Shown piece by piece: positions 1 to 5,031 of a stretch of DNA of 5,031 nucleotides (the first letter of the stretch is position 1; every line of letters starts with the position of its first letter). The stretch covers positions 1 through 5,031 of the forward strand of contig JBFICP010000251.1 of NCBI GenBank assembly GCA_041581935.1, written 5' to 3'. Source of the DNA: JAABYT01 sp041581935 (GTDB lineage Bacteria; Pseudomonadota; Gammaproteobacteria; HK1). Under the pieces are notes generated by a model that saw only the letters and a list, made by a program, of their open reading frames with translations, had not been told where the DNA came from and ran no database searches. Made by a program: the position numbers and the translations under genes.

Positions 1-176
1 CCACCTTTGGCGCTGGCGGTGTTGTCGGCGACGACCAGGCCGCGCTCGTCGAGCGCCACCGACTGGAGCGTCCAGGTACAACCAATCAGTGCCAACATGG
101 CGCACCAGGCAAGTGCCTTGGAAAGCAGGCGCCTCGGTTCGCAACGTCGCATCGACAATTTCACATGGCGTGGCAC
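1..176 (-). CDS. Putative outer-membrane lipoprotein, N-terminal part (runs off the left edge)
   Basis: Reading the minus strand from a GTG at 176 gives 58 complete codons open to the window edge. The first 33 residues form a lipoprotein signal peptide: a basic n-region (MPRHVKLSMRRCEPRR), a hydrophobic stretch (about residues 21-31) and a lipobox L-I-G-C ending at Cys33 (codon 80-78). Residue +2 after the cysteine is Thr, not Asp, which in enterobacteria favours sorting to the outer membrane. The mature part begins CTWTLQSVALDERGLVVADN; I do not recognise the family. The GTG at 176 is preferred because GAGGAG lies 8 bases upstream. In-frame alternatives are GTG at 164 and ATG at 152, which lack well-spaced ribosome-binding sites but leave the signal peptide intact. 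The gene lies downstream of the flavoprotein gene in the same direction, about 235 bases away, so it is probably a separate unit. Confidence 0.72.
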   Translation of the reverse strand, partial: MPRHVKLSMRRCEPRRLLSKALAWCAMLALIGCTWTLQSVALDERGLVVADNTASAKG

Positions 177-389
177 GGGTTCTTCTCCTCGAATGGGCCC
201 TTCGCATTCTATTCGATCAAATGCGCCGTTCGCGAGCGTCCGGTGAGCGCGTGGACTCCTTTCGTTCCCACTGTCGGTCGCGCAGCTCCCGCGTTACGGC
301 GATGCTCGCTTTCGGCTGCGCGCGCAGTATGCCGTCAACATGGACGCGGATTAACGCGTTTTCACGAGTAACCCACGAACTCTGAACAG
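177..389. other. Intergenic region, no convincing gene
   Basis: Short open frames exist on both strands, but none has a ribosome-binding site, a recognisable protein or a conserved motif. On the minus strand, TAGAAT at 211-206 matches the sigma-70 -10 consensus in five of six positions and would start transcription about 23 bases before the lipoprotein GTG. No good -35 hexamer sits at the right distance, so this promoter is only a candidate. A 12-bp palindrome CTGCGCGCGCAG lies at 316-327, probably a by-product of GC-rich sequence. Confidence 0.4.
185..190 (-). promoter_or_regulatory. Shine-Dalgarno site that decides the lipoprotein start
   Basis: The minus strand reads GAGGAG at 190-185, followed by 8 bases and then GTG at 176. 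This spacing is ideal for the GTG at 176 and too long (20 or more bases) for the in-frame starts at 164 and 152. Confidence 0.6.
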
Positions 390-412
390 GATCGGCAGAA
401 CAGCCGCCGATC
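390..412 (-). terminator. Stem-loop at the end of the flavoprotein gene (weak terminator candidate)
   Basis: GATCGGC (390-396) and GCCGATC (406-412) form a perfect 7-bp stem with a 9-base loop. The stem touches the TAG stop codon of the flavoprotein gene (414-412). No run of U follows on the minus strand, so it does not qualify as a standard intrinsic terminator. It could still protect the mRNA 3' end or act together with Rho. Confidence 0.35.
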
Positions 413-2349
413 TACAATGCGTTGCCGATGGCATGGCCCTCGTGAATCGCCACCATGAGGTTGCGAGGCGCCATGCAATCGCCAATCAGGTGAAGCTCGA
501 CGTTCGCCGACACGCAAGCGAGCGCATCATTGACCCGCCTAGGCGTGGCGAAGACCAGTATCGCGACCCCGTCGCGCTCGGAGATACGCTTGCTGAACAC
601 ATCCTCGTAACGAACGACGTGGTTTTCGAAGGCGATGGGACGCGCCGCCGTCACGATTTCCACACCCAATTGGCGAAGGCGGCGGTGCACGCCGAGGGCA
701 CTGCAAAAATTGACCGACTGCGCAATACCGGTGCGCGGCGTGACCAGCACCAGGTGTTCGTAGGTGCGCGCCAACGCCTCGGCGGCCGCGTAAGTCATGG
801 CCGTGTGATCGTGATCGTAGAGCACCGCGGTGCCGCCGTTGGTCGCCGGCGGGTCGTTTGCGTACTCGCGAACGGAGACAATCGTTCCCGCATCGCAGTC
901 GAGCTCCGGCGGGCGCATTTCCGAGCCGGTGGCGAGCACCACCACGTCTGCACCGCGCGCGGCAAGCGTTTGCGCGCTGATCCGTTCGCCGAGTCTGAGC
1001 TCGACGCCGTGGCGCACACAGAGCGAGCGCTGCCAGGCAGGGACCCTGGCAATGTCTCCGCAACCGGGCAGACGTGCCTCGAGGGCGAGCTTGCCGCCGA
1101 CCTGCTCGCTTGCCCCGAACAGCGTTACGCGGTGTCCGCGGGCCGCGGCGACCCACGCCGCCTCGAGCCCCGCCGGACCGGCGCCCACGATCACCACCTC
1201 TCTGGGAGACACGGCCGCGGTCGGCTGCCACCCCGATTCGTCCGGTGCGCCCAGGTGAGGGTTGTGGAACTCCGCCAGTGGCTTGCCGGCGTGGACTTCG
1301 CCCCAGCACCAGTTATCGAAAATGCAGGGGCGAATATCGTCGACCCGACCCTCGTTGGCCTTGACGGCCAGGTCGGCGTCGCTGATGAGCGCGCGGCTCA
1401 TGCCGACGATATCGCCGAAACCTTCCGATACGACCTTCTCGGCCAGCCCGGGGGTGCCGATGCGCCCGAGGGCCATCACCGGGATGCCGCCGGCGGCGTT
1501 TCGCATGCGTCGATGCAGGTCGATGAACGGGGCTTCGGGGAAGTGCATGTCCGGCACGTGGTTCTCGAGGCTGGCACTGAAATTGCCCTGTCCGTAGGCC
1601 AGGTAGTCGAAGGTGGCCTCGCTGGCAAAGTGGCGAGTGATGCGTTCCGCTTCCGCCGCATCGATTCCGCCTTCCACGCCTTCGTCGGCGGGCATCTTCA
1701 GACCGACGATGAAATCCGACGCGCAGTTCTCGCGAATGCGCGCGGTGATGGACTCGACGAAACGCACGCGGCCTTCGAGGGAACCGCCGTAGCGATCGTC
1801 ACGCGTATTCGACCAGGGTGAAAGGAACTGGGTGATCAAATAGCCGTGGGCGCCGTGCAGCTCGACGCCGGCGAAGCCACACCGTTCGAGCCTCGCGGCG
1901 ACCGAAGCGAAAGCCTCTTCGAGGCGCTCGATGTCGGAAATCGACATGACGTGCGGCACCGTCCAGCTCAACGGGTCGGGCTGATCCGACACACCCATGG
2001 GCGATCGCGTCGGGTGCCAGAGTTGCTGGCGTCCGGGATGCCACAGCTGACCAACGAGACAGGCCCCCGCTTTCTCGACGGCCGTCGCGGCACGCGTGAA
2101 ACCGTCGATATTGACTTCGTCGTAGCCCGTTACGATGGCGCCGTGGGCAAGGGCCTCCGGGTCGACGGCGATGACCTCGCTCACGATCAGGCCGGCGCCG
2201 CCGCGGGCGCGCGCGGCGAGAAAATCAATCCAGCGTTCGGTGACGCGATTCACCGCGCCGAAATTCGTCAACGTCGCGGGCAGTGCGATGCGGTTACGTA
2301 GCTCGCGCTCGCGGATTCTCAGGGGCGAGAATAGATGTGGAAAGCTCAT
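412..2349 (-). CDS. NADH:flavin oxidoreductase, trimethylamine dehydrogenase / 2,4-dienoyl-CoA reductase type, with altered Fe-S site
   Basis: This 645-residue cytosolic flavoprotein has the fused architecture of TMADH and FadH. Residues 1 to about 335 are an Old Yellow Enzyme FMN TIM barrel. They include HGAHGYL (His165, His168, Tyr170) at the place of TMADH Tyr169/His172, then QFLSPWSN and the family signature RYGGSLEGRVRF. Residues from about 385 on are a pyridine-nucleotide-disulfide-type FAD/NAD region with VVIVGAGPAG (GAGPAG 389-394), an ATG motif and a late LIGD (Asp624). The linker that normally carries Cys-x2-Cys-x2-Cys-x12-Cys reads C342-IF-D345-NW-C348, with Phe361 at the fourth position, so two of four cluster ligands are missing. 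The start at 2349 gives MSFPHLFSPLRIRERELRNR, the normal family N-terminus. An upstream extension to 2496 is open but unlike the family. No clear SD site precedes the ATG. The substrate is unknown: an enoyl/enone reductase or amine demethylase role is possible from the family, but neither is shown. Confidence 0.9.
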   Translation of the reverse strand: MSFPHLFSPLRIRERELRNRIALPATLTNFGAVNRVTERWIDFLAARARGGAGLIVSEVIAVDPEALAHGAIVTGYDEVNIDGFTRAATAVEKAGACLVGQLWHPGRQQLWHPTRSPMGVSDQPDPLSWTVPHVMSISDIERLEEAFASVAARLERCGFAGVELHGAHGYLITQFLSPWSNTRDDRYGGSLEGRVRFVESITARIRENCASDFIVGLKMPADEGVEGGIDAAEAERITRHFASEATFDYLAYGQGNFSASLENHVPDMHFPEAPFIDLHRRMRNAAGGIPVMALGRIGTPGLAEKVVSEGFGDIVGMSRALISDADLAVKANEGRVDDIRPCIFDNWCWGEVHAGKPLAEFHNPHLGAPDESGWQPTAAVSPREVVIVGAGPAGLEAAWVAAARGHRVTLFGASEQVGGKLALEARLPGCGDIARVPAWQRSLCVRHGVELRLGERISAQTLAARGADVVVLATGSEMRPPELDCDAGTIVSVREYANDPPATNGGTAVLYDHDHTAMTYAAAEALARTYEHLVLVTPRTGIAQSVNFCSALGVHRRLRQLGVEIVTAARPIAFENHVVRYEDVFSKRISERDGVAILVFATPRRVNDALACVSANVELHLIGDCMAPRNLMVAIHEGHAIGNAL

Positions 2350-2356
2350 GACGTGC

Positions 2357-2386
2357 GTTTTACTGGTAACGGACCGGGATTGGCAA
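2357..2386 (-). promoter_or_regulatory. Candidate promoter of the flavoprotein gene
   Basis: On the minus strand TTGCCA (2386-2381, five of six matches to TTGACA) is followed after 18 bases by TAAAAC (2362-2357, four of six matches to TATAAT). A start from this promoter would fall at or within a few bases of the ATG at 2349, implying a leaderless or near-leaderless mRNA. This fits the lack of an SD site but rests on a weak -10. Confidence 0.3.
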
Positions 2387-2394
2387 CCAATCCC
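2376..2394. promoter_or_regulatory. Perfect 8-bp inverted repeat, candidate operator
   Basis: GGGATTGG-CAA-CCAATCCC is a perfect inverted repeat with 8-bp arms and a 3-base centre. It lies in the intergenic region between the divergent flavoprotein gene and the membrane protein-rhodanese-cupin operon, and covers the candidate -35 of the flavoprotein promoter. Its 19-bp size suits binding of a dimeric regulator. No regulator gene is present in the window. As RNA it could also form a hairpin, but it lies upstream of the predicted transcript start. Confidence 0.45.
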
Positions 2395-2433
2395 CATGGA
2401 GGAGCCGGAAAAGCGTGGCGCATCAGCGTGATT

Positions 2434-2461
2434 AATTGCGGCACAATTGCGTACACTGTGC
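2434..2461. repeat. Short direct and inverted repeats in the divergent intergenic region
   Basis: AATTGCG occurs twice, at 2434-2440 and 2445-2451, spaced by one helical turn (11 bp). Overlapping it, GCACA (2441-2445) and TGTGC (2457-2461) form an imperfectly centred inverted repeat with an 11-base spacer. The location just upstream of the rightward operon suits a regulator-binding site, but the elements are short and may be chance. Confidence 0.25.
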
Positions 2462-2494
2462 GTCACCGGCAGCGCGATGTTGGGGGTCGAAACC

Positions 2495-2899
2495 ATGACT
2501 AGGGAATCCGACGGTTTGAGTTGGCTGGGACGTTACTCCGCGCTCGCCGTCGTTGCGTCAATCGTGGCTTGCTACGGAACGCTCGCACTCGTGGCCATTC
2601 TCTCGGCGGTCGGAGTCGCGCTGTCGGTTCCTGAGGGTGCCTGGGCGACGCTCATCGTCGTCTTTGCCTGGATCGCCGTGCTTGCGATGGGTGTGAACCT
2701 GCGTCGACACCGCAACTTCGGTCCATTCATCCTGTCGGACGTCGGTGCACTCATCGTGACCTGGGTGATGTTCGTCGATTTCAATCGCATCATGGAGATC
2801 GCCGGTTTCGCCCTGCTCGTCATTGCGGCACTGTGGGACCGGACATTGCTGCGGCGTGCCCCGTCGCCGGTATCGAACTCCGAGCAGGGGGCGCAGTAA
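2495..2899 (+). CDS. Small four-helix membrane protein, MerC-like
   Basis: This 134-residue protein is almost entirely hydrophobic, with likely membrane segments at about residues 16-38, 49-68, 77-94 and 99-115. A basic loop, NLRRHRNFG (68-76), lies between helices 2 and 3, and a charged C-terminal tail is present. The size, the four helices and the ending GFALLVIAALWDR resemble uncharacterised proteins filed near the MerC mercury-transport family. However, only one cysteine is present (Cys26, in helix 1) and there is no Cys-Cys pair, so mercury transport is not supported. ATG at 2495 is chosen because GGGGG lies about 8 bases upstream. In-frame TTG at 2447 and ATG at 2477 would add 16 or 6 residues. 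Its stop overlaps the next gene's start in TAATG, so the two are translationally coupled. A role in moving or sensing a sulfur compound or metal is only an inference from the neighbour. Confidence 0.8.
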   Translation: MTRESDGLSWLGRYSALAVVASIVACYGTLALVAILSAVGVALSVPEGAWATLIVVFAWIAVLAMGVNLRRHRNFGPFILSDVGALIVTWVMFVDFNRIMEIAGFALLVIAALWDRTLLRRAPSPVSNSEQGAQ

Positions 2900-3738
2900 T
2901 GGGTGACGCGGCTGCGAAAGCGTTCGCGGTGCCCGATCTGTTATGGGACGTGGCCGAGCTCCAATCCCGGCTCGGACGTTCCGGCCTGAAAGTTCTCGAC
3001 GTGCGCGTCGGCGAAGACTACGCGATGGGTCATATCCCCGGCGCCGTGCACTTCAGCGTCTACGGGGTGAATACCTATGACACGGACGAGGCGCCGCTGA
3101 AATCGTTCACCCACATGTGGGCTTTTCTGCTCGGACTGCGCGGAATCTCGGCAGACGAGACCATTGTCGTCTACGACGACATCTCCGGCATGTCTGCGGC
3201 CCGCGCTTTCTGGTTTCTTGAGTATCTCGGGCATGGTGACGTGCACCTTCTCGATGGCGGGTTCAACGCGTGGCGGGCTGCGGGCCTTGAGATTGCGCGT
3301 GATGCGCAGGCGCCGAAAGCGACATCGTTCAGGTACGACACCGTTCGCGATCGGGTCGCGACGTACCGGGACATGCGCGACGCCATCGACGATTGCGACA
3401 AGGTCATACTCGATACCCGCAGCGAAAAGGAATGGCTGGGAATTGACAAGCGCGCGGCGCGGGGCGGGACCATTCCGAACGCCGTGCACCTCGACTGGGA
3501 AAATCATTTGACCGCCGACGGAAGAATGAAAACGGCTGACGATCTGCAGTCGATGTTCGACCTGCGCGGCGTTAGCGCGAACAAGGAAGTGCTGGCGTTC
3601 TGTAACACGGGTTACCGATCGGCCCATGCCTATCTGGTACTTCGAATGCTCGGATATCCGCGAGTGCGAAACTATGTGGGATCCTGGCAGGAGTGGGGCA
3701 ATCGCGAGTCCTGTCCGGTAGTGATTCCAGAAACCTGA
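2899..3738 (+). CDS. Two-domain rhodanese-family sulfurtransferase (thiosulfate sulfurtransferase-like)
   Basis: This 279-residue protein has two tandem rhodanese domains, the usual layout and size of thiosulfate and 3-mercaptopyruvate sulfurtransferases. Domain 1 (about 13-132) carries LDVR (33-36), GHIPGAVHF (44-52) and VVYDDISGMSAAR, where the active-site cysteine position is not cysteine, as normal for the structural N-terminal domain. Domain 2 (about 153-275) carries LDTRSEKEW, TIPNAVHLDW and the active loop CNTGYRS with catalytic Cys235, followed by the conserved YVGSWQEWG. The family carries a persulfide on this cysteine and transfers sulfane sulfur to thiol or cyanide acceptors. The loop CNTGYR differs from the classical CRKGVT (rhodanese) and CGSGVT (mercaptopyruvate) loops, so the donor cannot be named. 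There is no signal peptide, so it should be cytosolic. The start ATG overlaps the upstream stop (TAATG) with AGGGGG 7 bases before it. Confidence 0.93.
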   Translation: MGDAAAKAFAVPDLLWDVAELQSRLGRSGLKVLDVRVGEDYAMGHIPGAVHFSVYGVNTYDTDEAPLKSFTHMWAFLLGLRGISADETIVVYDDISGMSAARAFWFLEYLGHGDVHLLDGGFNAWRAAGLEIARDAQAPKATSFRYDTVRDRVATYRDMRDAIDDCDKVILDTRSEKEWLGIDKRAARGGTIPNAVHLDWENHLTADGRMKTADDLQSMFDLRGVSANKEVLAFCNTGYRSAHAYLVLRMLGYPRVRNYVGSWQEWGNRESCPVVIPET

Positions 3739-3745
3739 TCGGCAC

Positions 3746-3751
3746 GAGGAG
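3746..3751 (+). promoter_or_regulatory. Shine-Dalgarno site of the cupin gene
   Basis: GAGGAG lies 5 bases before the ATG at 3757, inside the 18-base gap after the rhodanese stop. It supports independent, strong translation of the cupin from the shared mRNA. Confidence 0.6.
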
Positions 3752-3756
3752 ACGAC

Positions 3757-4125
3757 ATGCCGCAGCTCATTGGAGCACCAGCAATTATCGAGGCCGCCGG
3801 TAACAAGCCGAAAAGAATCGAAGAATACGCTGGGCGCGTGAACTCGGGACACGATCGAGTCAGCGTCGCGCGGATGAAATCTCCGAGCGGCTGGGTGGAG
3901 CCTGGGCAACGCCCGGAGTTCGAGGAGATCACCGTGGTTCTCTCCGGCATGCTCCGTGTCGAGTACGAAGGTGGAAGCCTCGACGTTCGTGCCGGTCAAG
4001 CGGTGGTCACGTCCCCTGGAGAGTGGGTACGTTACAGCACGCCGGAAGCCAATGGCGCAGAGTACATTGCGGTGTGCCTGCCGGCGTTCGCTCCCGACAC
4101 CGTGCACAGGGACGCGCAAGACTGA
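3757..4125 (+). CDS. Single-domain cupin protein lacking canonical metal-binding histidines
   Basis: This 122-residue protein has a cupin_2-type beta-barrel. Cupin motif 1 is recognisable as GQRPEFEEITVVLSG (50-64) with Glu57 six residues before Gly64, but the two expected histidines are Gln51 and Pro53. Motif 2 is AGQAVVTSPGEWVRY (79-93), where the usual histidine is replaced around Val91/Arg92. The typical three-His/one-Glu metal site therefore seems absent, although His32 and His117 remain elsewhere. The C-terminus AVCLPAFAPDTVHRD looks like a conserved family ending and includes Cys107. Such a cupin may bind a small ligand or use another metal arrangement. It follows the rhodanese by 18 bases in the same operon, so it may act on the same substrate or sense its product. 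Function is not known. Confidence 0.88.
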   Translation: MPQLIGAPAIIEAAGNKPKRIEEYAGRVNSGHDRVSVARMKSPSGWVEPGQRPEFEEITVVLSGMLRVEYEGGSLDVRAGQAVVTSPGEWVRYSTPEANGAEYIAVCLPAFAPDTVHRDAQD

Positions 4126-4144
4126 TCCATATTGAGCGCCACCG
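4126..4144. other. Convergent 19-base gap without visible terminator
   Basis: The cupin gene ends at 4125 and the VTT gene, on the opposite strand, ends at 4145. The gap and its edges hold no GC-rich stem followed by a T-run in either direction. Transcripts may therefore overlap at their 3' ends. Confidence 0.5.
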
Positions 4145-4825
4145 TCAGCGCAACATGTCCGTGCCGCTCAGGACGATGATGAGTGGAACCGGAGCAACGG
4201 CGACCGCGAGCACGAGCAGAAACTGCCAGAAGCGAAACAGGCGGCTCATACCGGCTGCCAATGAGATTCCACCACCGCCGCCTATCAGCGTATTGCCGGG
4301 AATATTCAAGGCTACGGCAATGGCCAGATAGCGGTGCCGAAGGAGTGTCGGAATGAATTTTGCCGGGGCACGGGATACGAGAAGAGAAAGTCTCTCCTCG
4401 GAATCCATCGACTTCATCGTTGCAACCAGGCGACTCGCTCTTGTAAGAGACAGATCTGCGAGAAACTTCTGCAGGCCGGATTCGGGTATCAAGCGGCCGA
4501 GTATGAAGCTCGAGCTCAGACCAACGATCGTGAACAGGTACACCAGCGGCGCCAAATCGGTTCCGAGAATCAGAATCAAGCCCAGGCCAATTTCGATCGA
4601 CGGAACGAAAGGGATCGCGATCAACAGCGTGTAAACGAGCAGGGATATGATGATGATCCGGTGAATTATATGCTCGTTGCTGGGACGAACCTCGATAGCC
4701 AGCTGATGCCCGAGCCATTGCGCAAAGAAGTTGATACTTATTATGAACGCGACGACCAGCACGACTCTGAAAACAATGGTCCAGTGCCTTCTAGCCCCGG
4801 AGCCGCAGGTCGTGGTGTCGTTCAC
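4145..4825 (-). CDS. TVP38/TMEM64 (DedA, VTT-domain) family inner-membrane protein
   Basis: This 226-residue protein has several membrane segments: about 17-35, 55-72, 76-112 (two short re-entrant-like stretches) and 165-220. The stretch PFVPSIEIGLGLILILG (72-88), followed by PLVYLFTIVGLSSSFILGRLIP, matches the first half of the VTT/SNARE-associated domain. ALNIPGNTLIGGGGGISLAAG (172-192) fits the conserved Gly-rich second half. Members sit in the inner membrane, and some DedA-related proteins flip undecaprenyl phosphate or phospholipids; the substrate here is unknown. The start is GTG at 4825, which overlaps the upstream gene's TGA in GTGA, so translation is probably coupled. Base composition is lower in GC than the rest: two 60-base samples counted by hand gave 53% (4381-4440) and 45% (4621-4680), against 72% in the flavoprotein gene (1081-1140). 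Confidence 0.8.
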   Translation of the reverse strand: MNDTTTCGSGARRHWTIVFRVVLVVAFIISINFFAQWLGHQLAIEVRPSNEHIIHRIIIISLLVYTLLIAIPFVPSIEIGLGLILILGTDLAPLVYLFTIVGLSSSFILGRLIPESGLQKFLADLSLTRASRLVATMKSMDSEERLSLLVSRAPAKFIPTLLRHRYLAIAVALNIPGNTLIGGGGGISLAAGMSRLFRFWQFLLVLAVAVAPVPLIIVLSGTDMLR

Positions 4826-5031
4826 ATGCGCTCGCCGTGCTCCGCGGCTGCGGCGTCCTCGAGCGTGCCCTTGAACCAGAATTGCTTGCGCACCGTGCGA
4901 TACCAGCGCTTCTTGGTCCAGGTAAAGACGCCTTCGATTTCCCGGCCCCGGACCGTTCCCTGCCAGACGATCACGGCGTCACTGACAGGACAACTGGTTT
5001 TGGTCTTGAATTCGACCTCATCGGAGCGCAC
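4822..5031 (-). CDS. Unrecognised protein, C-terminal part (runs off the right edge)
   Basis: The frame is open from the right edge to a TGA at 4824-4822, giving about 69 C-terminal residues. The GTG at the very edge should not be taken as the start. The sequence has alternating hydrophobic and aromatic residues typical of beta strands, with a repeated pattern VIVWQGTVRGREIEGVFTW, KKRWYRTVRKQFWFKG, and then an Ala/Glu-rich tail. I do not recognise the family. It overlaps the VTT membrane protein gene by 4 bases (GTGA), so both belong to one leftward operon and may work at the same membrane. No function is assigned. Confidence 0.7.
   Translation of the reverse strand: MRSDEVEFKTKTSCPVSDAVIVWQGTVRGREIEGVFTWTKKRWYRTVRKQFWFKGTLEDAAAAEHGERM

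Larger units (their letters stand above)
2495..4125 (+). other. Three-gene operon: membrane protein, rhodanese, cupin
   Basis: The three genes lie on one strand with a TAATG stop-start overlap between the first two and an 18-base gap before the third. No terminator-like hairpin separates them, so one transcript is expected, starting in the intergenic region 2350-2494. The operon faces away from the flavoprotein gene across that region. I found no strong sigma-70 promoter for it by eye. Confidence 0.75.

Noticed and set aside
316..327. 12-bp palindrome CTGCGCGCGCAG as an operator
   Set aside because: It is mostly alternating GC in a GC-rich gap, and it is not near a good promoter.
1..411. Plus-strand open frames in the left end (for example 7-246 and 89-385)
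   Set aside because: They are low-complexity Arg/Ser-rich with no ribosome-binding sites, and the first part is antisense to the lipoprotein start.
433..1821. A 462-codon open frame on the plus strand opposite the flavoprotein gene
   Set aside because: It lies wholly antisense to a gene with clear family motifs. Its protein is rich in Arg, His, Ala and Gly with no recognisable domain, as expected from the complement of GC-rich codons.
412..2349. Naming the flavoprotein as trimethylamine dehydrogenase or FadH
   Set aside because: Architecture is shared, but two Fe-S cysteines are missing and TMADH Tyr169 is His165, so substrate identity cannot be transferred.
2429..2457. Promoter for the rightward operon (TGATTA, 17 bases, TACACT)
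   Set aside because: The -35 matches consensus at only two of six positions, so it is not better than chance.
2350..2496. A 49-residue N-terminal extension of the flavoprotein starting at 2496
   Set aside because: The added residues do not resemble the family, would overlap the divergent gene start and the inverted repeat, and MSFPHLFSPLRI at 2349 is the usual start of this family.
2495..2899. Calling the membrane protein a mercury transporter (MerC)
   Set aside because: It has a single cysteine and no Cys-Cys pair or mer genes nearby; only a general four-helix resemblance remains.
2941..4119. A 392-codon open frame on the minus strand opposite the rhodanese and cupin genes
   Set aside because: It spans two well-supported genes and their gap on the other strand, and has no motifs and no ribosome-binding site. 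It is a shadow frame.

Overview
The window looks like chromosomal DNA from a GC-rich, Gram-negative bacterium, most likely a pseudomonadote. The reasons are compact gene packing, Shine-Dalgarno (SD)-led starts, a lipoprotein signal peptide and the family content. I cannot name the genus. There are no rRNA or tRNA genes, CRISPR arrays or recognisable mobile-element genes.

Layout, left to right. (1) Positions 1-176, minus strand: the N-terminus of a lipoprotein running off the left edge. (2) 177-411: a gap without a convincing gene, holding a stem-loop next to the following gene's stop and a weak promoter for the lipoprotein. (3) 412-2349, minus strand: a large flavoprotein of the trimethylamine dehydrogenase / 2,4-dienoyl-CoA reductase type (FMN TIM barrel plus FAD/NAD domains). 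Its usual four-cysteine 4Fe-4S site has only two cysteines left. (4) 2350-2494: a divergent intergenic region with a perfect 8-bp inverted repeat overlapping a possible flavoprotein promoter. (5) 2495-4125, plus strand: a tight three-gene operon of a four-helix membrane protein resembling MerC-type proteins, a two-domain rhodanese (thiosulfate sulfurtransferase-like) translationally coupled to it, and a cupin that lacks the usual metal-binding histidines. (6) 4145-5031, minus strand: a TVP38/DedA (VTT) family membrane protein preceded, with a 4-base overlap, by the C-terminus of an unrecognised protein running off the right edge. The two operons converge with a 19-base gap.

The most interesting unit is the divergent pair in the middle: the flavoprotein facing the membrane protein-rhodanese-cupin operon across one short regulatory region. 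Co-regulation and a shared sulfur, thiol or redox role are possible, but this is inference from arrangement only. None of the substrates can be read from the sequence. I see no clearly novel system; the altered Fe-S site and the three-gene operon deserve the closest look.
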